Positions 33,771-45,554 are shown, counted from the stretch's first letter. The stretch: 64,000 bases of DNA from Hyaloperonospora brassicae (GCA_947650285.1 CANTFL010000254.1:96982-160981), one strand, 5' to 3'. Made by a program: numbers and translations. The notes: generated from the letters alone by a model not told the origin.

Positions 33771-36700
33771 GTCGCCCCACGTAAAACGTAGGATGTGTGC
33801 GCATCTTACGTGGCAATTCGATTGTGTATGCATTGCCCTAGCGATGCAATACACGAAAGGGACCAATGTATTTCGGCAGTTGTTTACGACTGCCGACATT
33901 AGTGACTGCATGTCCAGGTAAATTTACCGTAGACAGTGGTACTAAGTCGTTAATCTTAAATGAAAGAACATTTGCTCTTCCATTCTTGTCTGCGTTTTGT
34001 TTCTGGCGGTCACCCGCATTTGCGATGGAGTCCTGAAAGAAACTGACTACCGCCTCTGGAGTCATCAGGAAGTTCTCTGATGACTCGTTCTTTTGTCTTT
34101 CAGTGCGCATCGTGCGCACTGCTAAAAGGTTCTTCTCTTCTTCAGCGAGGTTGTCTTATTCCTTGCTGGAATAATCATTAACGATGCTTAATATCCCAGA
34201 ATCGTCATCGTTGTCTGATGTAACAGCAGCGTCATCGCTACTGCTAAGCTCGATCTCCTCGATGTCGACGTTGTCGACATCGGCATCAAATGTATTGGCG
34301 TGAGCGGTGATACGTGATGAGCAAGAGCTAAAACGGTTTTTGCTCGAGCGAGTCCCTCCCCCCCTTAACTCAGAGTCACTCTGTATGAGAGAGGGAATAC
34401 GTGGGTGGCGCAAGCCATTCATGTAGAACGGTAAATGCATTGTAGACGCATGCACGGAGTTGTTGATGGCAAACTCAACCATCGGCAAGAACTCACTCCG
34501 ATGCGAAAAGGAGTGGACGTATCCACGAAGGATCTCTTCGAGGACACGGTTCGCCCGTTGAGTTTGGCCATCCGTTTCGGGATGATCAGAGGTTGACACC
34601 TTCAACCGTGTTCCCAATGTGCGGAACACGGATTGCCAAAACGCCGCCGTGAACCGAGGGTCACGGTCGGATACGAGTTCACGGGGTAGCCCGTGGAGTC
34701 GAAACACAGTGTCGATGAAGACACGCGCACAGCCGTGGGCGTTGATCGATTTTGGGACCGCAGCAAGAAGGACCATCTTGCTGAAACGATCCACAAACAC
34801 AAGAATACCATTATTCTTGTTAGTGTCTTCGGGACATCCGAAGACAAAGTCCATGGACAAGGACTCCCAACACTCTGCCGGGAGCGGCAGAGGTTGTAAC
34901 GGTGCACGGGATGAGGTAATATGCTTCACCAGTTGACAGACCTCGCAAGAACGAATGTACTTGCGGACAAACTGATACTGGCGGGGCCAGTAAAAGCAAA
35001 GAATGACCGTGGGGTAAGTCTTTTCTCGTCCACGATGCCCGCCAGACGGCACATCGTGACATTCGAACATGATACGTAATCGCAAGTCATCATGATCGGG
35101 AACGACGACAAGAGGCGTGTCGTCGGAAACTGCTGTATAGTACACCAGGTCATTGTGAGTCGTGTACCGTTCCTCTTTGGATCGGTACAGAGCCGGCAAA
35201 TTCGACAAGGATTTCCAAGATGGGTTCGCAATATGAACCATCAAACGGAGGAGATTCGTATCTCCTGCGTATGCTTTCCGCACGTCGTCAAGTAAAGATG
35301 ACGACGGCACACTGATGGACAGTGTCGCAACAGTGGACAAAGCCTCACTATTGACTCGGGACTTTGGCTTGAAGTCGGGCCGACGTGACAACGCATCAGC
35401 GACGACATTAAGTCGTCCTGGTTTATACTCCACGGAGAAGTTATACTCCGCAAAGAAAGACAGCCACCTCTCCATCATTTGCGAGAGGTGTGGGCTGTTT
35501 ACGGCCGTACGTAGTGACGCATGATCCATATAGACAACAAACGGTCTATCTCCGAGGAGATAGACGCGAAACTTATCCAGTGCGTACTTCACGGCAAGGA
35601 GTTCCTTTTCATGCACTGGGTAATTGCGTTTAGCTGGTTGCAGCTGACGCATTTGATAGCAGACGACGCGCTCTGCGCCGTCTGTGTCAAACTTCATCAA
35701 CGCACAGCCGATAGCAAAATTGCTGGCGTCACAGACCACATGAAATGGTCTGTCCTGATCTGCAATCGCCAAGATCGGCGACTGCATCAAGCTCCGCTTG
35801 ATACCTTCAAAGGAACGCTGGCACTCAGCGTTCCATGACCATTTGACATCTTTCTTGAACAAGCAAAAAAGATGTACCGTCATCTCGGCGTAATTGCGCG
35901 AGTACTTGTGCAAGTACGCCGCTAAACCAAGGAACACTCTTAGTCCCTTGCCATCGACTGGCACTGGCCGGTCGGTGATCGCCTTGATCTTTTCGGGATC
36001 AGGGCGTACGCCGTGTTTACCCACGATGCACCCAAGAAGTGGTATTTCGCTCGCCGCGAATATACACTTCTTGAAGTTGGCGTACAACTTATGCTTGCGC
36101 ATAAGTTGAAGAACCTGACGAACGTGAGCTCTGTGAACTTCAACGTCCGTCTTTCCGTCCATAGCCCGACTATGTACGAACACATCATCGAAATAACTCG
36201 TTGCGAAATCACGCACCGGTCTCAACAGATTTGTAACACATCTGTTGAACGTTGCAGGGGCATTGCTCAGCCCCTGTGACATCACTAGCCACTCCCACAG
36301 CATACCGCTGGGGGTACTCACTGCTGTGTACGGGATGTCCCGTTCACGCATGAGGATATGATGGAATCGATCCATCAGATCCATGGACGAAAAGATGGTA
36401 CTCTTTGACATACCATCTATGATTACGTTCTTTCCTGGTATCGACGTCTGAGCCGGTACCGTTGCAGCATTCAATTTGTTTAATGCGTGCACTATCCGCC
36501 ATCCTCCTGTGGCCTTTCGCACACAGAAGGCCGGAGAGCTGTGAGGGGATGTCTATTCCCTTATATGACCGCTGCTAAGCGATCGGCAAAGAACTTGTCG
36601 ATTGCTAGTACTTGTTCACGAGGCAGTGGCCACTGCTTCAAGAACCAGTACTTCGAGCCCGGTTTAGGCTCGATCTCGTGTCGAGTGCCTTTGTCCTTAG

Positions 36701-37709
36701 ACAACTCGCAAGGCACGGATTCAGGGAACACATCCTTGACTTCGATCAAATCCTTATACAAAGGATTTGCCTGAAGTGACTTCCAGGATTGAGACGTGTA
36801 TCGCTCAATCAGAGTCTTCTAATCGATGACACTTTCGTCCATCGATGAACTGCTGAGAACCCGTTCGTTCTCAGCAAATACTGTCGCCGACCGAATATCG
36901 GTAACGTACTCGTCCTCTGTGAGGAGTACACAGATCTGCTTGAATTTGCCACTACGACGATCACGCAAGAACTGTTTCGGTTCTAGCGTCGGCAGTTAAA
37001 TTATCTCCGAAGTTAACTTCGGAGGCGCAACCAGATCAAGCGTGTAAGCGCCTACGCTTGATCCGTCATTAACCAAGACGTTCAACGTCTCGATTACCTC
37101 TTGGAAAATCACTTCCACAGGATCTGGGAAAGTTTTCTCCACAATGTAGTGATCATCTACATTGTGTTCTTGTACAGTCGTGCTAACGACCGTACCACAA
37201 GTGAGGCCATCGCACTCGCTCGTAGTACACCCACGTGAGTGTGGGCGTTCCAAGATATTCTTCAGTTGATTATCTGAGGAACAAGTAGCAGGCACCTTCA
37301 CGGATCGATACTGCCAACTCACCCTTGGCTCGTATCTCCTGAGCCAAGGCAACCCTAAGATGACGTCGAACTTGTCATCTAGGTCAAGCCCGATGAAATC
37401 ATCATCGTACCGTTCGCATTCTAACGTGTAGTGGATTCCGAGTACACGTTTCTTCACAGTGATCGATGCGCCTGTCGTGAGGCGCACCTTCATCTTCGTT
37501 GGAGAGATCTCCCGCTCCACGAAGTCAAAACTTCCTGCCTCTAGCGACTGGCGACGAACAAAATTGTTCGACGCCCCACAGTCAACTAGGGCGCGAAGTC
37601 ACAAGTCTTTTGTCACTTCCAATTTCGAGGTGATGAGTGGCACCTCATCACCAGGTGCAGAGACACACAGAAATTGTGTGTTGGGAGCAACCTTCTTCAG
37701 GAGATTGTA
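33098..37709 (-). pseudogene. pol of copy 2: PR-RT-RNaseH-IN-chromodomain (mostly open)
   Basis: The protease (D-C-G-A-S-N near 37580) has an in-frame TGA just before the active site. A frame at 37520-36996 covers the rest of the protease and spacer. The N-terminal part of RT (36761-36561) ends at the same TAA as in copy 1. From 36522 to 34156 a single frame of 788 codons holds RT with Y-F-D-D, RNase H, the integrase HHCC finger (including C-E-V-C) and core (V-D-R-F-S-K, S-D-R-D-P-R-F), then the acidic insert. GPY/F (34119-33838) and the chromodomain (33360-33098) follow in other frames. The product would copy the RNA and integrate the cDNA, but the breaks probably make this copy non-autonomous. 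The spacer after the protease is about 90 residues shorter than in copy 1. Confidence 0.88.
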
Positions 37710-37750
37710 AAATTCTCTTGATGTTGCTGGATCAGTAGGGCGCTCCGCCC

Positions 37751-38863
37751 CTACTGATCCCGACCGTTTATTGATGGTACACCACGCTGTTGCGACTTCG
37801 CAACAGCAACGGACCCTCGCCCTCCAGTTCTTCTTGCTGGTGGGTGAACACTGCGCTCAGCACCGCGAGGTCCTGAGCGGGGGATATTGCATTCATATGC
37901 ATAGTGTCCTAGTTTATGACAGCGATGGCATCTCACCATTCGCTTGTCATTCGCAGGGCAAGGTTCCTGGCCCTCGACATTACAGAGGTCCATTGGTTCT
38001 GGACCTCCGACTGCTAATCGTCTCTGTGGACGATGCGGGGTCAACGTAGCGTGAGACTGTCTCACGCTATTATCTTCTTGCTCCGCTGCGAAGATTGCCT
38101 CTGAGAGCGTCTTTAGCTCTCCGCGGAACAGGTGGTCCCTAACGGGACCGTCTGAAAGCCCTTGAATGAAGATTGTGATCAACACAAACTCACTCACAGG
38201 GTTCACTACCATGCAGCTTGCAAGGTAGCGTACGTGCTGAGCGTAAGCGTGAACCTTACGCTTACCCTGTTTGATTCCTAGGAGTTCAGATAGTGTTTTG
38301 AACTCTGCCCTGGGCGGCTCGATTGTCTCACTGAGCAGGGTCTTGGAGACATCTAACAACTCAAACACATTTGGGTCGTGCAACTTGAGGTTCAGGGCCC
38401 AAGCTCTGGCTTCTCCTGCCAGTTTAGACTGAGAAAATGAGACTTGCATTCGCTCATCGTTGATGCGACGAGCATCGTCCAGCTCGACGAACCACCTCAA
38501 CAGGGATTCTTCCTCGACTCCCCGATACTTGGAGACCTCTAGTTTTAGAGACTCCCGTCGACGCTCACGCGTCGGATCTGCGGACTGAGACTGTTGTTGT
38601 CTCAGTGCTTCGGTCCGCTGGTGATCTTGTTGTTGTAACAAGGTCACCTGCGCTCGCGACTCATCAAGTTCTCGTTGCAAGAACTTGCTAATGACGGCAT
38701 GTTGCTGGTCCCTATCCCTTGAGGATAGCATGGCCCATATGGCTTCCTTGCCAACGGTCGAACCAATTCGTTCGATCGCACTCCATTCGATGTCACTCAA
38801 ATAGGAGTAGCTTTCACGGGTTCCGTGAAAGCTGTCGCCGTCTACATCGTCCAACATGTTCAT
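37751..38863 (-). CDS. gag of copy 2 (intact, 370 aa)
   Basis: An uninterrupted frame from an ATG 50 bp inside the element, following the 5' LTR and primer site. The N-terminal half is capsid-like, with a Gln/Arg-rich coiled segment at about residues 75-105. The middle has the conserved L-G-I-K-Q-G-K-R stretch. Near the C-terminus is a zinc knuckle (C-H-R-C ... H-Y-A-Y-E-C) of the form C-x2-C-x4-H-x4-C, followed by an Arg/Gly/Pro-rich tail. It would assemble into particles and package element RNA in the cytoplasm. It is separated from pol by a stop. Confidence 0.9.
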   Translation of the reverse strand: MNMLDDVDGDSFHGTRESYSYLSDIEWSAIERIGSTVGKEAIWAMLSSRDRDQQHAVISKFLQRELDESRAQVTLLQQQDHQRTEALRQQQSQSADPTRERRRESLKLEVSKYRGVEEESLLRWFVELDDARRINDERMQVSFSQSKLAGEARAWALNLKLHDPNVFELLDVSKTLLSETIEPPRAEFKTLSELLGIKQGKRKVHAYAQHVRYLASCMVVNPVSEFVLITIFIQGLSDGPVRDHLFRGELKTLSEAIFAAEQEDNSVRQSHATLTPHRPQRRLAVGGPEPMDLCNVEGQEPCPANDKRMVRCHRCHKLGHYAYECNIPRSGPRGAERSVHPPARRTGGRGSVAVAKSQQRGVPSINGRDQ

Positions 38864-38892
38864 GTTGGGCGATGGGGTTGTGACCCTTGGAC

Positions 38893-38913
38893 GGACTACA
38901 AAGTGCTACCAGG
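38893..38913 (-). other. putative primer-binding site of copy 2
   Basis: On the minus strand the same TGGTAGCACTTTGTAGTCC follows the LTR end after two C residues, as in copy 1. Confidence 0.5.
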
Positions 38914-39347
38914 TGTAACGGGGCACTGTTGACTACGTACTGGTTGACCAGTACGGAGTATACTTCCACTGACGACAGTGGTCGACAGTGCCCTTCAAGG
39001 TGTTTTAGGGAAAACACAGAGGAAGGAAAGTAGTCAGACTAGTTTCTTGGTAAAAGTAAAACTGTATTAATATAATTAAGTCCTATAACTCCTTGAATCT
39101 CTGTTGTCCTGACTTAATTATACTAATATAACTATATGTATGATGACATCTACTCACCACCCATCGCGCGCGTCTAGCAGCGATTGGTGGGTTGATGTCA
39201 TCACGATATCAACCAATGAGTAGACCCTTCGGTCATCCCAACAATATCACCATGTCTTGTGATATTGTTAAACGAATATTCGACGTAATATTCTTTATTG
39301 TCTGATTGTTTCAATGACAATCTCATGTAACGGGCTACCCCGTTACA
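38914..39347 (-). repeat. 5' LTR of copy 2
   Basis: 434 bp with ends TGTAACGGGG and CCCCGTTACA, so the LTR ends form a 10-bp inverted repeat, longer than the usual TG/CA. Confidence 0.93.
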
Positions 39348-39352
39348 TCCAA
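39348..39352. other. target-site duplication of copy 2 (right)
   Basis: TCCAA follows the element directly and matches 31544-31548. Confidence 0.85.
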
Positions 39353-41573
39353 CATCAATGCCCCCACGTGGTACGTGACATTGACGGCAAAATCGCATGA
39401 GCCAAATTCGTGTAACTAGTTCGTCATAGTACTGTACTATCGTTCTTGTCAATCGAGCGCGCAGCGAACTGCCCCATATCGCCCAGCCATGATTTACATT
39501 CGACGAACATCCGTTCTTGTGTCATGGTCGATAACATATCCACAGTCTCGGCAGTAGAAAATATACCTTTCTACAAATTCCAAGCTGCGTTAGCAAGCTC
39601 GAAAGCAAATGAGACGCACCCAGTCAGCAACTGATTGTTCGATAGAAGTATGTAGCTGTATCCTTCTACCGCTGGCGCACATGCGCAAAAGTCAAACCTC
39701 TGTCGCAAGCAAATCGGACTGGTTTGTCTTTTTCCACTCAGCTCCTCAAGACACACCACTGCTGTCTCTCGCCTGTTAATCCTTTGCTGTCGTTGCTGAC
39801 GACAGTGTACCCCACAGTAGCCGATTGCCACGCTTGCAATGCACTATTGACAAAGTGTTGAGACCATACCACAGCCACCTGGTTAGTTTGTAAAGACGAA
39901 TCGAATGGTGACGTTAGTGTCTCGTTGCTGAGGCAGCCGAGACCACATGGATACATGACCGTCGAAATAAAGTGCACAAAGTGGCTAAGAAGGTAGGAAA
40001 GATGCAGTTTATCACCAAGAGGGTGCTGAGGTCGCCATAGCCATAAAAGTGTCTGCGGTGTCTTTTGTATCTGTCACGGTCTGAGCGGGGGCAATTCTGT
40101 TATCGACGCGGAGCCTGCTTGAGATTTTACTGGTCACCGACACGCACTTGCGTACGTAAAGATACGCTCTTGGTCCGCAAACTGAAGAGCACAAAGAGAT
40201 CGGTTGACACAATCGGCATCGAGAATGTAGATAGCGGCTACGTGGGTAGCAGCCCAATCGACTGTGGCAGCCATGACAGTCTAGCGTCTATGCTCATGCG
40301 ATCCAATATAATTCACGAGCAACCGCATGTACAACATATCGTGCTGAGCCATGCAGGATATATCGAGAATATAGAGATGCGGGAACACGATGTCAGGTAG
40401 ACCAGTCGCACGTATGCCGCATGAGTATCGTTCAGTATCGGTGTTGTGTTTCGCTCGATGTGTTTTCGCATGACGTTTTCGTCACATTAGAACGTCAAAT
40501 GCTCAAGCGCACGAGCGAGATCAGCCAGCGTTCTTCTTACGCGATGCTCATTGCACGTTCTATGTTTAACGTACCTGGCCGTACCGTTCGAGCAGATCTT
40601 CGGAAGAGTAAGCACGTGAGAACTGCCATCTTCATCAGATCTAGCATATACATACGAAAAGTCTGAGCAACTGCATCGCTGTTAGGACCCTTACGCTTGC
40701 ACAAATTAAAGTGTCTCGTTTGATTGCTATGATGAGGCAGTTCACACCTTCCCATCTACCTCAATGCCGTTGGACCCACCCTCATGTAAGATCAAGTGGG
40801 GACAACAAAGATATGATGCCATGAAGACAACACATCTGGTTCCCACCATCCGGTAGTCCACGGCTTGGCAATGAATGTACCGAGTGAGCTCTTCGATCTC
40901 GACTTCACTCGAAGGCGATCGATCCACTATGGCGACACTTGCCGTAGCTGCATTGTCTATGGTCTCGCGACACGAGCAGAAGCCGTGTCCATCAGTCCAA
41001 CGCTTTCGTATACACGGAAAGCGCTGTCGACAACATCCGTTTTTTCTTCCAGACCGCTGACCTCGTGCACGAGAAGTGGTACAAGACGACGTATCGGGCG
41101 AGCTACCGACTTTTTTTCTTTCTTTCCGTGCAAAAGATCGGGATACGATGGGAGAAATAAAACTCAGAAGTCAATGTCTAATGTGAAGATGAAAGACATG
41201 CACCGATGCACCGAGCTCCATTGCCTGCACAACTTGACACTGCATCGCGATCGTTGCTCACCGAAACAAAAACCTACACCCGAGTGTGTGTGATACCACG
41301 TACGCCGCTGCTGTCCTTGTCGCGATTTGCAGAGGATGTCTGCTACCTCTTCGACAAAGCAGTCTCTGGCGGTATTTCGAAGTCGAAGCGACGGCTTTGT
41401 TTGCTCGCCCGTCTGCGGTTTCGGTCACGTTTGCTTCCGTCAGATCCCACTACGTCCGTCACTGTTGTTGTAATCAGTACAAGGCCATAAACGGCGACCA
41501 GCACTCGCGCTTTTCCAGCCCAGACCGCATCACATCGCATCACTTTTTCGCTTGTGAAGGACCACCACTACCC
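39353..41573. other. intergenic stretch, no supported gene
   Basis: A plus-strand frame from ATG 40421 (81 codons) and others are too short and featureless to call. The last 300 bp are probably the leader of the next gene. Confidence 0.45.
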
Positions 41574-42059
41574 ATGGAACCGTATCAGCTCCAAATGACG
41601 CGAGGCGATGACGGACACAAACTCGTCCACTTGCCTACAGGCGGATGCGTTGCTGTCCCATTCGATCCGCTGTACGCAGCCGAACGCGCTGCTGCTGAAG
41701 CTGCTCGAGCCATTGATCCACCCGATGAACTCCGGTGCAAGTACAAAAGCACTCGCTGCCTAAACTTGCGGGCCAAGAAGCGGAACGGCGAGCTGCACAA
41801 CTTCTGCCAGATCCACCGCGAGCGTGCAAACCAGAACCAACGCAACTCGGAGCAGCGGAAACGGTATCCAAAGCAAGGGGCGCGGCGAAACGAGCGCGAC
41901 CCCGTGACTTTGCAATGGCCACAACAACGGCAGCAGGAGCAGCAGGAGAGTGGCAAGAGCCACTGGAGTTCAAGAGCTGATGGCTGCACCGATGGCAAGC
42001 AATTGAGATCAGGAGGACTATCCTCGTCATCTACATCTCCTCGAGCCGCTCCAAGGTGA
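41574..42059 (+). CDS. C-x6-C-x15-C-x2-H domain protein, member 1
   Basis: 161 codons from ATG 41574; the open frame continues upstream to 41286, but with non-coding-like composition. An Ala/Glu-rich helix (residues 34-46) precedes the domain: Cys55, Cys62, Cys78 and His81, followed by the basic H-R-E-R-A-N-Q-N-Q-R motif. The tail is Gln/Arg/Ser-rich. The same domain with identical spacing occurs at 54133-54912 and 58042-58605. I infer a zinc-binding, probably DNA-binding unit; the CCCH layout with a basic tail resembles the plant WRC domain, but with other spacing. In another frame, 42010-42144 reads L-E-P-L-Q and an acidic C-terminus like that of member 3, so a frame change or small intron near 42000 is possible. 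Confidence 0.72.
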   Translation: MEPYQLQMTRGDDGHKLVHLPTGGCVAVPFDPLYAAERAAAEAARAIDPPDELRCKYKSTRCLNLRAKKRNGELHNFCQIHRERANQNQRNSEQRKRYPKQGARRNERDPVTLQWPQQRQQEQQESGKSHWSSRADGCTDGKQLRSGGLSSSSTSPRAAPR

Positions 42060-45000
42060 GGACAGCTCGCATTTGGAACCAACGTATGACGAACTAAAGG
42101 AAGCGGCGATGCTACTGAGTATTCCTGATCGCGACCGAGAGTAAGCAGCCGTTGTCACCTCAGTGTGTGTGAGTTGTTGTAACCTGCATGTAGTTAAATT
42201 GCTTGATGATAGTAATTGTTGCGGATGGTCGGGCACCGGACCACAGCATGAGATCTCAAGTCGCGTTCAGCGTGACGGTAGTCGATTTGTCAATCCGTGA
42301 CACCGACACACAAGCCGCCAGGGCCCCGCCTCAATCGATACATCTGATTAGACCGGCAGCGGAATATAATGTGCGCCACGCTAACTCGTGTCACAAAATG
42401 AGCCCTTTTCGAGACGGCGCACAAAAAAAGGGGATGAAAGAGCGTTTTTAGGCGGTCATGCCACATGGACGCGCAGGACCCAATACTGGAGCCATGTTCG
42501 ACGCGTCATCGCGTATAGAAACGAGGGTAGAGTGGCATTCAAGCATTCGGACAGTAGGAATGAGGCGGTCTCTTGTGCAAAGCCATGGAAGCCACAGCTG
42601 TGACACAGGGGCTTCTAGATACAAAGGAGACGAGCAGACTCGAGTAGAAGAAGCAGACAAGGGCGAGGCAAGTTCAACTAGAACAGCTCCTCGAGAGACA
42701 AAGTCGCGGATGTGGGACGAGGATGGAGAAAGAAGTGATGCACGAGATCCTTTGATCCGATGGTCTTTTCTACTGGACATCCATCGCTTGGTCCAAAGCA
42801 ATGTGGTCGTTCGACTCTTCTTCAGATTGACAAAACTTGGACGACGCAGGCGAAAGACGCTTACAGAATGAACACACCGGCCATGAACGACGTGATCCAT
42901 AGCAGTGAAGCTTCGCTGCCATTGTAACTAATCCATCTCACGTTCGAGTGTGTGTCTTGTGCCATCGAGTCTCGATAAAGTAGCTTCATAGGCGTTGACC
43001 TGAAGGCATCGCAGAAGGGCTATGTTCCTGTATATGTCTGTACCTAAATCTGCCATTCATGCTCGGTTCCGTATCGATCGCTGCTCCTTTCTCGTATCAG
43101 CAGGACATGACGCCAATTGCCTCTTTTTCTAGCAGGCGAATGAGTGCCATATCGTTTTGATGCCAACTGCATCGCACTCTGTCCAACTTCAGTGTCCTCT
43201 CTGTCCACCATGGTCCTTGCAAGAAGCCATTCTGCTATCTGTCTCACATTTTGTGAACACGGGCTCTCACAACCTCAACATCTGCACCATCTCGTAGAAT
43301 ACCAGCAAATTCCATGCGACCCGGTCGATAAGTCTGCGTCGTTAGTACAAGTATGACGCTATGAGGGTGCACGGATACAGAACGCGCTCGCTACGCGCAG
43401 CGAGTGCGAGCCATTTTCCCGACTTGTCGAGCAAGTTATGTGCCATTGCCGTTGCACTTGTAAGTGTGAACTGGCGCACCGAAAAAGAGCGGCCTCAGAT
43501 ATTTACTCCGCCGCGCATTCGGCGATCAAGTCAATGCGATGCTGAGCAGCATTGTATGCTTCGATCGACCGTATTGCGGTGAGCGTGCTCTCTTAGGGGG
43601 CGTTAGCCGTCAACGCCAGATCGCCACAGTGCCAGATGCGGGACCTTCTGCCTCGAACCGCGGAGAGCCAACGGTATCGAACTAGTTCCGTTGCGTCAGC
43701 ATTGATGCGTTACGGTCTTCTACGAGAAGAGTGGACCGAACTTGATTTGCATCTTGATCAAAGGTCGTGCAACATGACAAGGAGACGCAGTCGAGTTGTG
43801 ACCGGTGACGCCGTGCTTTGCCAATAAACAGGTCAAAGTATAGACTGATGAGTCAACTATGTTCTGATCTGCCTGGACGACGCACGATGGATCATCGACT
43901 GCTTCTGTTGTATGCTGATTTGCCTACGCAGCCGCTTGTCGACTCGAGTGAAGAAGTATGCGAGTGTAAGGATCTTTTGGGCGAGCACGTCAACACACTT
44001 GAGCGAATCGCATCGAGTAAACACGCGTCCGCAGAACGTGCTTTCGAGAGTGCCTGAGCCACTGATACGTGTGTGAACCTACGAAACGATTGATGAATGG
44101 AAGAGTCGATTGATTGAGTATGTGGGCATCTTTGTTTGATCCTTTACATCACAGTCGCAGGCGCTCTAGTTGGCAAGATAACACTGACATGATCGCGCAG
44201 GTTAGGAGTGAGCAGTCGCAAGGACCCATTTCCATTCCAAGGGGTATAGCGTTTGCATGGACTTGTAAACCGAAGCAGCAAGCAGTTGTCCATACGCAGG
44301 TGATCGAACTTAGATTTACCACTGAGTGGTCACGGACATCTGTTGCAAGGATAGATGCGGCTGCAGCACACCTTGCCGGACTGGCCTTTGAGCTGTGTAT
44401 GACTGTGTTGCTGGCACAGCACAGGTCCATGGAGAGGGAATTTGTCCACAGCAGCCGTCATTTCCTTCCGTGCATCCCTGCCGTGTCGCTGAAAGGATCC
44501 ACCTGCAACAAGCACGTCGAGCTCTTCTTTCGCTTTCTCAGTCAGTCTCCGAAAGAACGGTAGATGTGGTGCTACGTGCTTGCTCGCTGCGTGCAGAAGA
44601 ATGCGTGAACGGAAGCATGAGTCATACATTCGATGCACTCTTTACACATAGCGTCGCGTGTCTTCGCACGAGCCTTTGCGCCGAAAAGGTGGGCATGTGC
44701 GACGAAGACTGACACCTGAAGCGGCATGCTGTATCCCGCCACCACACGAAGACCATCACTGCACGATAGACCGACGCATTCCTTTTTCGTGACGAAGCCG
44801 CCGTCGCTCAAGACCAGCTTGTAGAATGTCAACTCGATATGAGGTACGTCCTTGTGACATCCGCTGACTCGTATCATGGCACAGTACGCGTTTGGTCTGT
44901 GGTAAGCTATTCGAAAGCAGCCCACAACAAGTATCGACTTCCATGACAGGTACCACAAATAAGATACAAAACGTTGGTGACATGGTCAATGAACCCTCAG

Positions 45001-45554
45001 TTCACTTGCGTGGTCGTTCTACTGACGACAGACTTCGTTGCGGAGTCAGGCCGTGCCTACTCCTCTGCTAAGAACACAGCCTAACGTCTTTCGAGCGTCG
45101 TTGTGAAGCGTCCTGCGTGTTGCGTAAGGGTGAGGATAGGAAAAGGTCATCACATATCTCGTTCACTATAGTTCGCCATGAGTGCAGGCAACGGACGTTC
45201 TTAGACTTTAGGCAAACGAACGGGAAGCCATCGGTCCCACCCGCTCAGCTGAACACACTGGTATCGTCCAAGCGCAAAGTTCCCCGCACCCTTTTGGGCT
45301 GCAACAGGCGTGCTCTACCACGCACCGCTTGCTTCGTGCCACGTTCAAAACGAGAGTAGTAGCGCTACGCCCACATGCGAGTTATACTCGCAAAGGAGGC
45401 ACCGGTCTATCGCAGGTCGTCAGTAACGGAAAGCCTGTGTTCAGGAGGAAGCGTCGACATACACCCACACGCATACGCACGACGGTTCATGTTCAAACTC
45501 ATCTCGTTGACATGTACAACTATCACCGCAACGCAGTCGTCCGCGCTTCGGCTC
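42060..45554. other. intergenic stretch, no supported gene
   Basis: Overlapping frames on both strands at 42448-42900 (137 and 150 codons) contradict each other and have no domain. Shorter frames at 43818-44057 and 44114-44563 are also unconvincing. No RNA gene is seen. Confidence 0.45.

Larger units (their letters stand above)
31549..39347 (-). mobile_element. Ty3/gypsy chromovirus copy 2 (recent insertion)
   Basis: Read on the minus strand it has 5' LTR 39347-38914, primer site, intact gag, pol, antisense ORF region, purine tract and 3' LTR 31991-31549. The LTRs differ by one 9-bp indel and a few substitutions, and both flanks carry TCCAA, so it is a single, relatively recent insertion. 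Gag and most of RT-integrase are open, but pol has a stop in the protease, a break in the N-terminal part of RT and a break in the chromodomain. It may depend on proteins from other copies. Confidence 0.95.

Noticed and set aside
41585..42082. 165-codon minus-strand frame opposite CCCH member 1
   Set aside because: Cys/Ser/Arg-rich complement of the gene; the sense strand carries the conserved domain.
42448..42900. Gene on either strand
   Set aside because: Two similar-length frames compete, and neither has a domain or a convincing start.
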